This document shows positions 1 to 9,286 of a stretch of 64,000 nucleotides of DNA, piece by piece. The stretch spans positions 278,973,803 through 279,037,802 of the forward strand of contig NC_073745.1 in the NCBI RefSeq assembly GCF_029784135.1, read 5' to 3'. Below the pieces are notes generated by a model, which was not told where the DNA came from, searched no databases, and saw nothing but the letters and a program-made list of their open reading frames with translations. The stretch's first letter is position 1. Every line of letters begins with the position of its first letter. Source of the DNA: Toxorhynchites rutilus septentrionalis. Lineage: Eukaryota > Arthropoda > Insecta > Diptera > Culicidae. The translations under genes were made by a program, and so were the position numbers.

Positions 1-2014
1 TTTTATGTCACTTCTCTATCAAATCAAGACATGCTGCTAATTGGTTCGGAGGCAGTTACTCGAAGAAGGATTTTCTAGCCATTTGTTTTCGGTATACCAT
101 AAAAAAGTAATTTTATAGATTACAATCTGTTTGATTGAAAATGTTTTGAATTATATTCATTGAACAATATTGAGTGTGAAAGTGAATTTAAAACGATACA
201 CAAATATAACATAACTCGCAGTAAATCGCACAGGACGATCTTACAACTAGGGGAAATGCGATTAAAATGAACAGGGGTGATAAAATGAACCGCTGCTTAT
301 ATTTCGATAATTTGGCTAAACCCAATCGATATTTCTAGATTATCATATTCTTAGAACATATGAAGCTATTTGAGACACTATGCTATGTATGAAACAGTCA
401 AATTTTGAAAATAATAAACAAAAACAAAAAATTGCTTTCCCGGCATCCATTCGGATGTAATTTTGCGCGCATTGCATTTAAAGAATTTCCGTTGAAATTT
501 ATTCTATCCGACCTGATATCTCCGACAAATCATCAGTTTGAATGATGTTTCAAATATTCTAGAAGAGGTAAACAGATATTTTGTTTGAATTCAGTGACTA
601 ATTCGCATTCGATTTTTTTAGGTGAAATATGCATCCACTGTCTCACAACTTACAATGTTATGTTTTCTAAAGCTGATATACTTTATCACATATTGCTCTT
701 TAAGGTGTTCCTTTTGCGGTTATGGCCCTGAAAAATATACCACCCCAACCAAAACGCAGTCTGTTCATGCGAAACATTGTGTTTCTTACTACGTTTTTGG
801 AGGTATTACATAATTTCAATTGCTACTCTAGGTGAATAAGACCAGCTTATTTTAATGATTTAAACAAATTTAGATAAGAAACAACGCATAAATCTATCCC
901 ATTTAGTATGATATGTGTAATTATGTGTAATCGAACTAAAAATATGTTCGAATTTGCGACTGTTTTTTCTTTTAATGAAAAATGTACAATTTTTATTTTG
1001 TATAGTATTTTGAAGAACAATTGGTTAGGCTAGAATATTCTTCGAGAAATGGGGATTGTAGTGGACTGTGGAACTATTTGATAAAGAAATATTGTGTATT
1101 CAAAACGCCAATAAACCAGACTGCTGTTACATTGCTATATTATAACTATATTAAAAATAAAATAAATATTTTTGTATATTTTTTATTTAAATTAAATTTC
1201 AGATGGATGTATCGCAACATTCGCACCGGATACAGCTAATAGTAACAAACCAATTTATTCTACACCACGAGTGAAATACCTTACTATTAAGCTTCTTTTT
1301 ATTATCCGAGTGGATAACAGAAAAGCACACTTCTGTTCTGTTCTTCTGACAACTATAGTTATCATTCGTCTTCGGGAACATTGTACCTCCAGCAAATTAC
1401 GTCATACGCCGAGCCGAATAGAGGAATCGGAGGAATTTCGATTTCGTACACCACTACTGGATAAATGTTGAAGCTCGCGCAATTGCATGCTATTTGATGT
1501 TCAATAACAGAGCAAGATTTGATGCAATATTGCATGCATATTTTCAATGTTCATCATTGTATGATACTTGTATCCTCTTTTATTTATATTTTTCAAATAT
1601 AGAGAGCGCAGCAGTCGTCAAATTTTGTTTTCGTAATATTTGGCCAATATGTTTTCGTATAGTCGGTGGAACATTTCCGTACCGGTGAAAACGGCCTAAT
1701 GTGTGATCCACATAGCAACGTCTCTACCAATTCACACATGCAGTCAATGCTTCCACCAGCACCGTCACGTCAAATGCCAAACGAAAGATTTATTTTATTT
1801 TATTCATGGTGTCGCAATGCCCTTTTTGAAATCAGCATGCCTAGAAAAAGTTCTAAATTTTGAAAAATTCAATGAAAATCATTGAATTCAATTTTTTAAA
1901 TGCTTAAACTCCGCAGTCCGACACTTATTCAACAATAATAATTAATATAATAATTCTCTCAACTAGTCGCGAATGATTTTCACTCCGAAATTTGGAGCTA
2001 AGAGATATAAAAAG
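1..2014. other. AT-rich DNA without recognised gene
   Basis: Only short, compositionally ordinary ORFs are present in all frames, none with a domain I recognise. No terminal inverted repeats or target duplications were found. It is best read as intergenic or intronic DNA. Confidence 0.5.
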
Positions 2015-2016
2015 TA

Positions 2017-2251
2017 CAGTAAGTTACCTATAATGCGATATGCTGAGGCACCACTCAGTGTCGCATTGGAGTCGATTTTGACCAGTAATTGGAAATTCGC
2101 GACTGGTGGCGCTTTCAATGCGGGGCCATAATTTGGGCCCCGAACTCAATGTTTACAAATATGTCCAATTAGAGGTAAAAATGTCTAATTAAACGTGTTG
2201 CATCACAGATCTGCTAAATTAGCTTAATGTCGATTTAGATGTAAATTACTG
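2017..2251. mobile_element. MITE family B, complete copy (235 bp)
   Basis: This is a short non-autonomous DNA element. It begins cagtaagttac and ends gtaaattactg, so it has 11-bp terminal inverted repeats with one mismatch, and TA lies on both sides (2015-2016 and 2252-2253). That target duplication fits mobilisation by a Tc1/mariner-type transposase. It has no coding capacity. Related copies lie at 5420-5646, 46702-47208 and 47351-47609, with a 24-bp remnant at 4615-4638. All share an interior with the motif gactttcaatgtgggg or its variants and a 'ccccgaactc(t/a)atgtttac' segment. Confidence 0.85.
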
Positions 2252-2533
2252 TACAATCAAATCAAAACAAAAGCCGATACACAAAGCCCAGACAGAAACC
2301 AAACGAGCCGTCCGTCTCCGTCAATTATTCTTTTCTACAAATCCTGCCGGTCGTTTTCGTTGAACGTATGCTGACGGGTCGTTATGTTGCTGGTGTATGT
2401 GAATGTTTTCATGAGAATTTCAGAATCATTGACATATCGTGACGTGACGGGACGTGAACGTGACGTGTATGTTGTATGTGAATCGCACTTAAAGCAAGAG
2501 CGTTGGAAAAATTATATTCTTTCAATATGTATA

Positions 2534-2796
2534 TGAGGGGCTCAAAATGAAGGACCTGTAAGTGACATGTTCGATTTTCTCTTCATCGACTTTTTTTTTG
2601 GTCATAACTTTACTACAAACACATTCCTAGCTATATTTGACAATTTCGATGATAGGTCAGAACCTCATCATAATTTCTATAGCAAACACAAATTGGAACG
2701 TTTTGCAGTTGAGTAATTAACTAAAGAAAAAGAAAAGAGTTAATCGGAGAGAGAATCGATCAACTCATTTACACACCTTTCCTTCTGAGCACCTCA
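2534..2796. mobile_element. MITE family A, copy 1 (263 bp)
   Basis: The element starts tgaggggctcaaaatg and ends ttctgagcacctca, with TA on both sides (2532-2533 and 2797-2798). The two ends are imperfect inverted repeats of about 50 bp that include a gtaagtgac / gatcgat(t/c) core. Two further copies sit in the arms of the large palindrome (about 37336-37592 and 41052-41313). It has no coding capacity. Confidence 0.8.
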
Positions 2797-3492
2797 TATT
2801 GTATTTTGAAGAAAGGATTACGTCTATATCTTGAGTATGCAAATAGAAATACATTTTTTTCTGAAATCGTTTGATATAAGTCACGCCGATTCAATCAGAT
2901 TTATTTTTCAAATAAATTTTCTTGATTTTTTTACGTGGGACTACGGCTAACCTTTTAGTATAGGGGACCATTTCAATGTTTCGTGTGGAAAAAGTGAAAG
3001 ATTTCGAATGTCTTTAATTAATGGGTGGATTTTGATTCCAAATACACAAATTAAGAGGAAATATCCCCACCTATATATAAATATAAAATATAATACAATA
3101 AATAAATAAATGGTATTAATAAAATAAATGGTATTTTTGATGAAAGATATTGTTTTGATTGTTTTGAACCTACTTCGATGGGAACGAAAATACCACCCCC
3201 TCCACTTACGTGTACTTGCATCATTCATTTTTCCCTGAATGTTTTGTGTTACGGTTTTCATTTTACCTTCCATACATTCCGGTTAGGCGTTGTCCAAGAC
3301 GCGGTTTCGTTCGAGGAGTTTTCACTCGAACTACGCGATGCAAGCACTAGCACTTTGCGGTTATGTCGAACCACTCTAAAAAAGACCTTTTCGGAGGTTG
3401 CTTACGAAAAACGTGGCCGAGATAGAATTTTGATGTGTACTTTTCAATAGCTTTATTTCAACTGAACTACATTATTCTATATCTGTATTATA

Positions 3493-3623
3493 GTGATTTT
3501 CAACTCATTTGGCTGGTTCGTCACTTTTTACTTCCATTTTTGGAAGAATGTCGGGAGTGAGAATTGAACTCGTGACCTTTAGCGTGAGAGGCATGGATGT
3601 TACCACTACGCCAGATCGCCTCC
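3493..3623 (-). mobile_element. tRNA-derived SINE, copy 1
   Basis: Read on the minus strand from 3623, the sequence has a tRNA-like A box (tggcgtagtggt) and about 40 bases later a degenerate B box (cgagttcaattct). This is the split pol III promoter of a tRNA-derived SINE. Two closely related copies are in the palindrome arms at 37150-37284 and 41365-41511. The Feilai group of mosquito SINEs is the likely relative, but family assignment is inferred. Confidence 0.7.
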
Positions 3624-3859
3624 TACTACACTGAACTACATTCTTCTACTAATCATCCTTAATACTATTATGTTATATGATAGTATTTGTAGAGAATTTC
3701 ATTTCCTGCTAACTGTCAAATGTCAGTGGGTGTAATACTTAATATAATCTTGAAATAATTCACATGATTTTATAGCAAAAGTAATTCAAATGTTCAAGGC
3801 AAATAGTAACAGTGATTCACATAATAGATTTCGAGATTCAGCTGCAGACAGGCGTAGTC

Positions 3860-4040
3860 ACACGTTAAAATGCCCTAGACTCGCAATTGCATTTACAATG
3901 CCTGTTTCCCTGGGCTCTTTGGTTTTGAAGTACGTGTTAGGGAAAACATTTCGGTGTGAACAAATATTTTCCCAACTGCATGTATTTGTAATGAAGATTT
4001 TCCAGGGCACCTTGGTTTTGAAGTCTATAGTGTCATAAAA
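3860..4040. repeat. Dispersed repeat related to the 110-bp tandem unit
   Basis: The segment includes 'caatgcctgtttccctggg', 'ttggttttgaagtacgtg' and 'ttagggaaaacatt', and these recur in the same order in the 110-bp tandem unit at 45281-45725. It is probably a diverged fragment of the same family, sitting just upstream of the histone-derived block. Confidence 0.55.
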
Positions 4041-4276
4041 GTTGATGAGTCTGAGCCTAGGGGGACGGACGGAATCTTAACATACTGTGATTATGTGTAG
4101 TAATTGCATTTGAATTGAGTTTTTTCATTGTTCAAAATCATGTTCAAATTTTTTAGTGTTTTGATACATCAAATGGAAGCCCTAAAAAAACCGTTTCCTG
4201 TATGAACTATTATCCTTTACGGGTTAGATGAGATAACGTGGTAGAATCCGGAATCACATTCTGTTCAAAATTGTAT

Positions 4277-4960
4277 ACAAAAAGACGGGTGGGTAATGTC
4301 GAGGACATAACCGGAGTGACGTAGGACTATACAAAGGGGACAGCTTTTGTTAAATATATTTTTTAAATATATTGTTTTATTTTCTTCTCCTACGTGAATA
4401 CCTACCTATCTACCTGAAAAATGGATTAGTTTACTGTTTACTCTTTATGAATATGTTGATGGTTCTGAAAAGAACCTTTGGTGTTGTGTTTTTGTTATCA
4501 CTCGATATTCTCATCTTGTTCGGTTAAACCTTCCTGTTTAGCTATTGCGTTTGCCACTCGCCACAGCTTTCACAGTTGGAAAATTTCTTCCCATCCAGCT
4601 TGTGACATATTGTTCAGTAAATTACATTTAATGCGACGTGCCGGAGAAACACTTTGCCACTCACTGAAACTAATTGTTGCCTTGATGAGCGCCGAACCGA
4701 AGCTGCTCTGTTCTTGATGCAGGTTTTCAAATTGTCGTGAGCAGCTTTGCAAGCCAACTCGAGCACTCCGACGGCCGAAACTCTATAATCCCTGTTAGGT
4801 ATACTGGTGCTCCGGCACCAATCCGTTCGGCCGTTACCCTTGCGGAGCAATCAATGAATGCGACCAACAGGGAACTGCACACTTGCACGGTTCGAGTTGG
4901 ACTTTGCCTTTCCCTTAACTTGTCCTCCTTTGTTACGTCCACGATGCCGATGCCGTACAA
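4277..4960 (-). pseudogene. Histone H2A pseudogene 1 with 3' tail and stem-loop
   Basis: On the minus strand from about 4953, a frame reads [16 protein letters not shown] then VQFPVGRIH, followed by a stop. The neighbouring frame continues LLRKGN, and further on come RIGAGAPVYL, VLELACKAAHDN and KNRAA. These are the N-terminal tail, the L1 region and the alpha-2/alpha-3 segments of core histone H2A. Frameshifts and stops break the reading frame, and the C-terminal third no longer resembles H2A. Downstream, at 4476-4461, is a perfect 6-bp stem with a TTTC loop, ggttcttttcagaacc, which is the consensus form of the histone mRNA 3' stem-loop. A 24-bp remnant of MITE family B (4615-4638) interrupts the 3' part. 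Upstream (5030-5110) is GC-richer DNA with a TATA-like taaaac, probably the old promoter. No histone activity is expected. Confidence 0.8.
4461..4476 (-). promoter_or_regulatory. Histone-type mRNA 3' stem-loop
   Basis: The minus-strand sequence ggttcttttcagaacc forms a perfect 6-bp stem with the four-base TTTC loop typical of replication-dependent histone mRNAs, which are bound by stem-loop binding protein. It lies downstream of H2A pseudogene 1. A copy with one stem mismatch is at 43520-43535 on the plus strand. Confidence 0.75.
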
Positions 4961-5246
4961 CCACACGGGTTTACGGTTTGAAAGAAAATAGGATATTTTT
5001 TTGGGGTCCGCGTGTTTTATGCTCTAGCGGTACACACTCACAGGATAGAGACAAATCAGCAGACTCAGCCAGAGGGGCGAGTCCAACGAGACGAACGAAT
5101 GAGCGTTAAAAGGGAGCGATGGCAAAAAAATACATAGAGGCGAATGAACTGCAAAGTTTAAAGCCTCTTAAAAACAAAGAAAGAAGAAAGAAAAATACAT
5201 TCATTACGATTTGTTCGCTCGTTGGATTCACATGCAGGCTAAAAAG

Positions 5247-5262
5247 GGTCCTTTTCAGGATC
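5247..5262 (+). promoter_or_regulatory. Second histone-type stem-loop, plus strand
   Basis: The sequence ggtccttttcaggatc has a six-pair stem (five Watson-Crick pairs plus one G-T) and a TTTC loop. It is oriented opposite to the neighbouring H2A pseudogenes, so it may be the 3' end of another decayed histone gene. I found no recognisable histone coding sequence upstream on this strand. Confidence 0.5.
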
Positions 5263-5284
5263 ACAAAATTATCTTCAATCTAAA

Positions 5285-5419
5285 GATTTTATTGTTTTGT
5301 TATTACTCGATATCCCCATCTTGTTCGACTAAACCTTTCTGTTTAGCGATTGCATTTGCCACTCGCCACAGCTTTCACAGTTGGAAAATTTCTTCCCATC
5401 CAGCTTGTGACATATTTTA
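5285..5419 (-). repeat. Partial copy of the H2A 3' tail
   Basis: This is close to 4489-4620 and shares ccactcgccacagctttcac and ttcccatccagcttgtgac. It is the 3' portion of the histone-derived repeat without the H2A core. It stops exactly where a MITE family B copy begins (5420), the same insertion point as in pseudogene 1, so the MITE was probably present before this repeat was copied. Confidence 0.65.
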
Positions 5420-5646
5420 CAGTAAATTACATTCAATGGCACGTCGCATTACCACCACTCAGTATCGGATTGGAGGTAATTTTAACCTGTAATTGAACAT
5501 TTGCGATGACAGTGGTACAGTGTCGACTTTCAATGTGGGGTCATGATTTGGACCCCGAACTCTATGTTTACAAAAATGTCCAACTAAATATGTCGCATTA
5601 CAGGTCCGTCCAATTACCTGAATGTCGAGATAAGTGTAAATTACTG
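5420..5646. mobile_element. MITE family B, complete copy (227 bp)
   Basis: It starts cagtaaattac, ends gtaaattactg, and has TA on each side (5418-5419 and 5647-5648). It is inserted in the histone H2A-derived tail. The interior matches the 2017-2251 copy. Confidence 0.85.
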
Positions 5647-5837
5647 TACTTTCAATCTAGAAGCAATTTAAGAATTGGTGAAAATCAATAAGCTCAGAAC
5701 AACTGCCAAATTCACATACTCATCATATCCTGGCAAACAAATTATGAAAAAATCCATTTGTGTTTTATTATTATTTTGGATATTGTTTTAGAAAGCATTG
5801 AACTGTATTTCCTAAACTCTTTTTTGGAAGGTTTAAT

Positions 5838-6276
5838 GGCCCTGAAAAGCGCTTTGTTTTATGGAATGGTTCCAATTTAGAAAACTTAGTACTCGTGGTT
5901 TTGAAAAAAACCATTTCGAACGCCCTCGATGCCGCCTTGTTCTGGATTTGCCACCAAAGCAGTTTGTATAAAGAACAAACTTTTTTCTTCTGCTACCTGA
6001 TGCCGTTTTGCGATTGCGTTTGCCACTCGCTGCAACTGCCTGTTGTTGTCTTGATGTGTTCTGTTCTGAATGCGGTTTTTCTTATCGTCGCGAGCAGCTT
6101 TACCAGCCAACTCGATCACTTCGGCGGCCGAAACTATATAACGCCGGCTAGGTGGACTGGTGCACTGGTACTAACGCGCTCAGCCTAGCTACCCTTGCGG
6201 GGAACTCCAGATCAACACGGTTCGAGCGGGATTTTGCCTTTCCCTTCACTTTTCCTCCTTTACCATGTCCAGACAT
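5838..6276 (-). pseudogene. Histone H2A pseudogene 2, near full length
   Basis: From an ATG at 6276 the minus strand reads MSGHGKGGKVKGKAKSRSNR, the H2A N-terminal tail almost unchanged, then (V/A)DLEFP. After a frame change it reads VIELAGKAARDDKKNRI (the alpha-3 region) and, near the end, EQGGIEGV where H2A has AQGGVLPN. Stops and shifts disable it, and the segment between KNRI and EQGG is longer than in H2A and not recognisable. A degenerate histone stem-loop (agcgcttttcagggcc, four of six pairs) is at 5853-5838. Because promoter-side DNA, coding region and stem-loop are all present, this is a decayed genomic histone gene rather than a processed copy of polyadenylated mRNA. Confidence 0.75.
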
Positions 6277-6286
6277 GGCTTCTTGG

Positions 6287-7234
6287 GTTGGTTTGTTGAT
6301 GTGTTATGGTGTACGGTTTGAATGAGAATGATCGTTACGGCAGCGGAGCGGGGATTTTTAAGCTGACTGGCTGGCTCGAGAATTACGCATGTGTGAGACT
6401 GCGACCAATGTTTCGTTCATTTTTTTTTCTTTTTCCTTTCCAATCGTGCTTCATTCTATTTCGCTGCTGCTCTGGTTGACCGTTTTGGTCGGTACGATTT
6501 GAGGAGCACAAAATGGACCAATCAAAAATGGGCATATAGTGCATTTTGACAATGCTTGATATTTCACAATTATTCAATTATTTATCTCAAGAAAAATGAA
6601 ATGTTATTCGTTATGATAGATGCGTAGATAAATTTCCTATCAATTGATGCAAAAACCTTTGCGATCTATTGAGAAATGCTCGAGTTATAAGCGTTCCAAA
6701 TCTTGCATTTTTTCCTACTTGTTCAGTGCCTAGATTTCCATTTCACCCCCTATATCTTCCGGTTAGACGTAGTCCTACGTCAAAAAATCATTAAAGCCCT
6801 TACTACCCTTTTCTTCTGTTTATTAAATTATGCAGAAGAAGACAAGAAGACAACTGATCTCATTCAATTTTGCTTATGCATAAGAAAGGGGAAGGAGAAT
6901 TGGCAAGTGCATTCGAGGAAGTTAAACGGGCTCCTAAGAAAGAAAAATATGGGGAATATAACACTTACATTGTGAGCTAACGCCGAATTGTAGGCAAAAA
7001 GATTGTTCGTTGCGTCGGGGACAAAAGCGAGTGGCTATATTTACTGTTCTTGTTTCAAGCGAAAAAATGCTGGATAAATTTCGTGTCTAATGGTATATAA
7101 CACAACATATGTCGCAATGACGATTTTGAGTAATATGCGTTTGATAATTCTTAATGAATCGTTACATTTTTCGTAGAGTGACCCCCATATATAGAAATTG
7201 AAGACATAGTCCCATGTTAAAATATATAATTAAA
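6287..7234. other. Histone promoter-side DNA and short repeat fragments
   Basis: 6290-6420 is GC-richer and would be the promoter of H2A pseudogene 2 (minus strand, TTAAAAAT-like element). At 6765-6782 the sequence gacgtagtcctacgtca matches the ends of the element at 44819-46054 and the gacgtaggact at 4318. No gene was recognised in the remainder. Confidence 0.4.
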
Positions 7235-8752
7235 GTGACCAGATGTTCAGAAGTCTAACGCGGGACACAAAAAACGAAACGTTATGTGAACAAAAACCAT
7301 AGTTTAGCGAGTCTAAACTGATCAGTATTATTTCTTTCTGAGTATCGGCACTCAGTTGTGGTTTTTCGGTGGTTTAGATTTTGTTTACGCCCGAATATCA
7401 CTCGCTCAATCAGAGCATTTACGCCTGGCAAGCACGATTCAAATTCTACAATTTTATTCAAATTACCGAATGGAATGCTCGAAAATTCCATTTCATTTGT
7501 CATTGATTTTAATGTTAACGTATGCATTCAAAAAATGGACTAATTTCGGATGGCGATGAAAGAAAATTTAAAAATTTTCTTTCAATCTTACGTTTATTAA
7601 GTCTACAACAAAAATTATTGAAGGATGTTGATTCGCAGCAGCAGTACTGTCAAGCAACTTGATCATTTTTACATACTGCAAGCTCCACCCCATATCTAAG
7701 CAGCAGGTAATCACCCAGAAGGAGTAGCTTGAGGTGCTGGTAAAAAAACTTCCTTCCGGAGAAAGAAGTTCAAAACTTCTTCTCGTACTCATAATGAAAG
7801 ACGAGACGTACTTGATGCTAGAATTCAACGAATGGCAGGGGACCGGGTACTTTACGTTCCCCAGGTAAGCGATGACGTCGAATATATCATTCACATCAAG
7901 TTCTCGAAGACGGTCCTTCTCTGACAGACGTGAAGGGAATGCCCAAGCCGCTCTTCTTTCGAGTCATTTGGTGAACGGAGAGATATATAGTACCAAGTGC
8001 TTGCCGGAGTTGGGAAGGTGATGTTGTCTTTATGCCGAACCTGGGATCCAGCCCATTATACCAAAGATCACTGGAGGATGGATCGGCTGGAGATAAACAT
8101 TGTCGCGAAGACCACCAACCTTACCAACATTCCCCAGCTTCGCCCGATAGAAAACTTTTGGGCGAATGGCCAAAATGAGAGACAGAAAACGTAAAATAAC
8201 ACGCCGATATACATCTTTTCATCGGCCATGGTTTAAGTTCCGGCCAACTTCCGTAAGACCGCCCAGCGCTTCATTTACGATACTTCATCAAACAACTCTG
8301 CCTCTTCCTGTCGAGTATACACTAGTTCTTCCGGCTTATTTCAAACGTCAAACCCTGACCGAGCTAGGGAACCAAAGATGAACTTTTCGTCTGACTTACG
8401 TTGGTCCCTGCGGATCAATAGGGGACTTTTATAAAAATCATTTTCCAATTTTGTTGCTGTCGCTACCAGTTGATACTCTCTAAACAAAAAGCCCAATATC
8501 GGTGCGATGAAACCAGCTCAACGTATTAATCTTTGGATGCATTAGAAGCGCTCTTGAACAGTCTGCCAAAGAAAAGTTTTTTTTGAAGTTCATCCATTTA
8601 AGAAAATTAACATGATCAAATTGTGATAATGAAATATATTGACATCGCGGGACATTTTCGTTTCTTTTGCCAAATGCGGGACGGAATCGTACGCGGGACA
8701 TTTTGTCGAAATGCGGGACTGTCCCGCGTAACGCGGGACGTTTGGTCAGTTT
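7235..8752 (+). mobile_element. Relic Tc1/mariner-type element with GCGGGAC-rich ends
   Basis: The ends are inverted: the left end has agtgaccag...taacgcgggac, and the reverse complement of the right end has actgaccaaacgtcccgcg. GCGGGAC repeats are clustered on the right. Degenerate transposase pieces lie on the plus strand: IMKDETYLML near 7790-7820 (first catalytic Asp region), WDPAHYTKDH near 8040-8070, and NIPQLRPIENFWAN near 8125-8165 (third acidic residue, Glu). Stops and frameshifts separate the pieces, so it is dead. The IPQLRPIENFW signature groups it with the relic at 12.5-13.3 kb. Confidence 0.65.
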
Positions 8753-8754
8753 AT

Positions 8755-9256
8755 ATATAATTCTATTTATTTTCACTGTAATGAATTGTTATGGAGTACC
8801 CAAAATGATTGATTCAAAACTCTCGTAAAACTATCAGGGAAGACTGAACAATAATTAAGAGTACAACAGGAAGCTTGTATCTTGTAGCTTGTATTTCGAC
8901 CAGTTAGATCGAGGTATTTCTGTTTGGGTGACGGTTGAGATTTTCTAATTGTTCGATAGTTAATTTCATGACAAGTATTATTTTATTTAATGTAATTGTT
9001 ATGGAGTACCGAAATCTTGACGCACAAATCTCATCAATACATCATGAAATGACTGAGCAATAAATCGGGATCTACAGAACAAAGTCCATCAACTCAATTT
9101 GCACACCTCTAGGTTCGAAGATAAAATTGAGTGCGGGAAAGTAAGAAGCCATAGCTTGTATGCAACAATTGACTGACATACATTTATGGCAAACTTGTGT
9201 AATACATATCATGCTATATACGCTATAAAACGAGACGATGATTATTTCTCATCCTT
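8755..9256. repeat. 3' flank of the LRR gene with a diverged ~220-bp tandem repeat
   Basis: The phrase ttgttatggagtacc occurs at about 8787 and 8997, followed each time by alignable but diverged sequence ending in (t)gagcaataa or (t)gaacaataa. This suggests an old tandem duplication. No ORF of note. Confidence 0.4.
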
Positions 9257-9262
9257 TTTATT
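9257..9262 (-). terminator. Polyadenylation signal of the LRR gene
   Basis: AATAAA on the minus strand lies about 25 bases beyond the stop codon of the LRR gene, a suitable position for a cleavage and polyadenylation signal in a short 3' UTR. Confidence 0.5.
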
Positions 9263-9286
9263 AACACCATGTCATACTATGCGATA

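Noticed and set aside
2947..3273. 108-codon ORF (minus) as a gene
   Set aside because: Low-complexity, Ile/Phe/Tyr-rich translation of AT-rich DNA without domain.
5886..6188. ORFs over the H2A region as a functional histone
   Set aside because: Frameshifts and stops split the histone fold, and the long ORFs are fragments in mixed frames.
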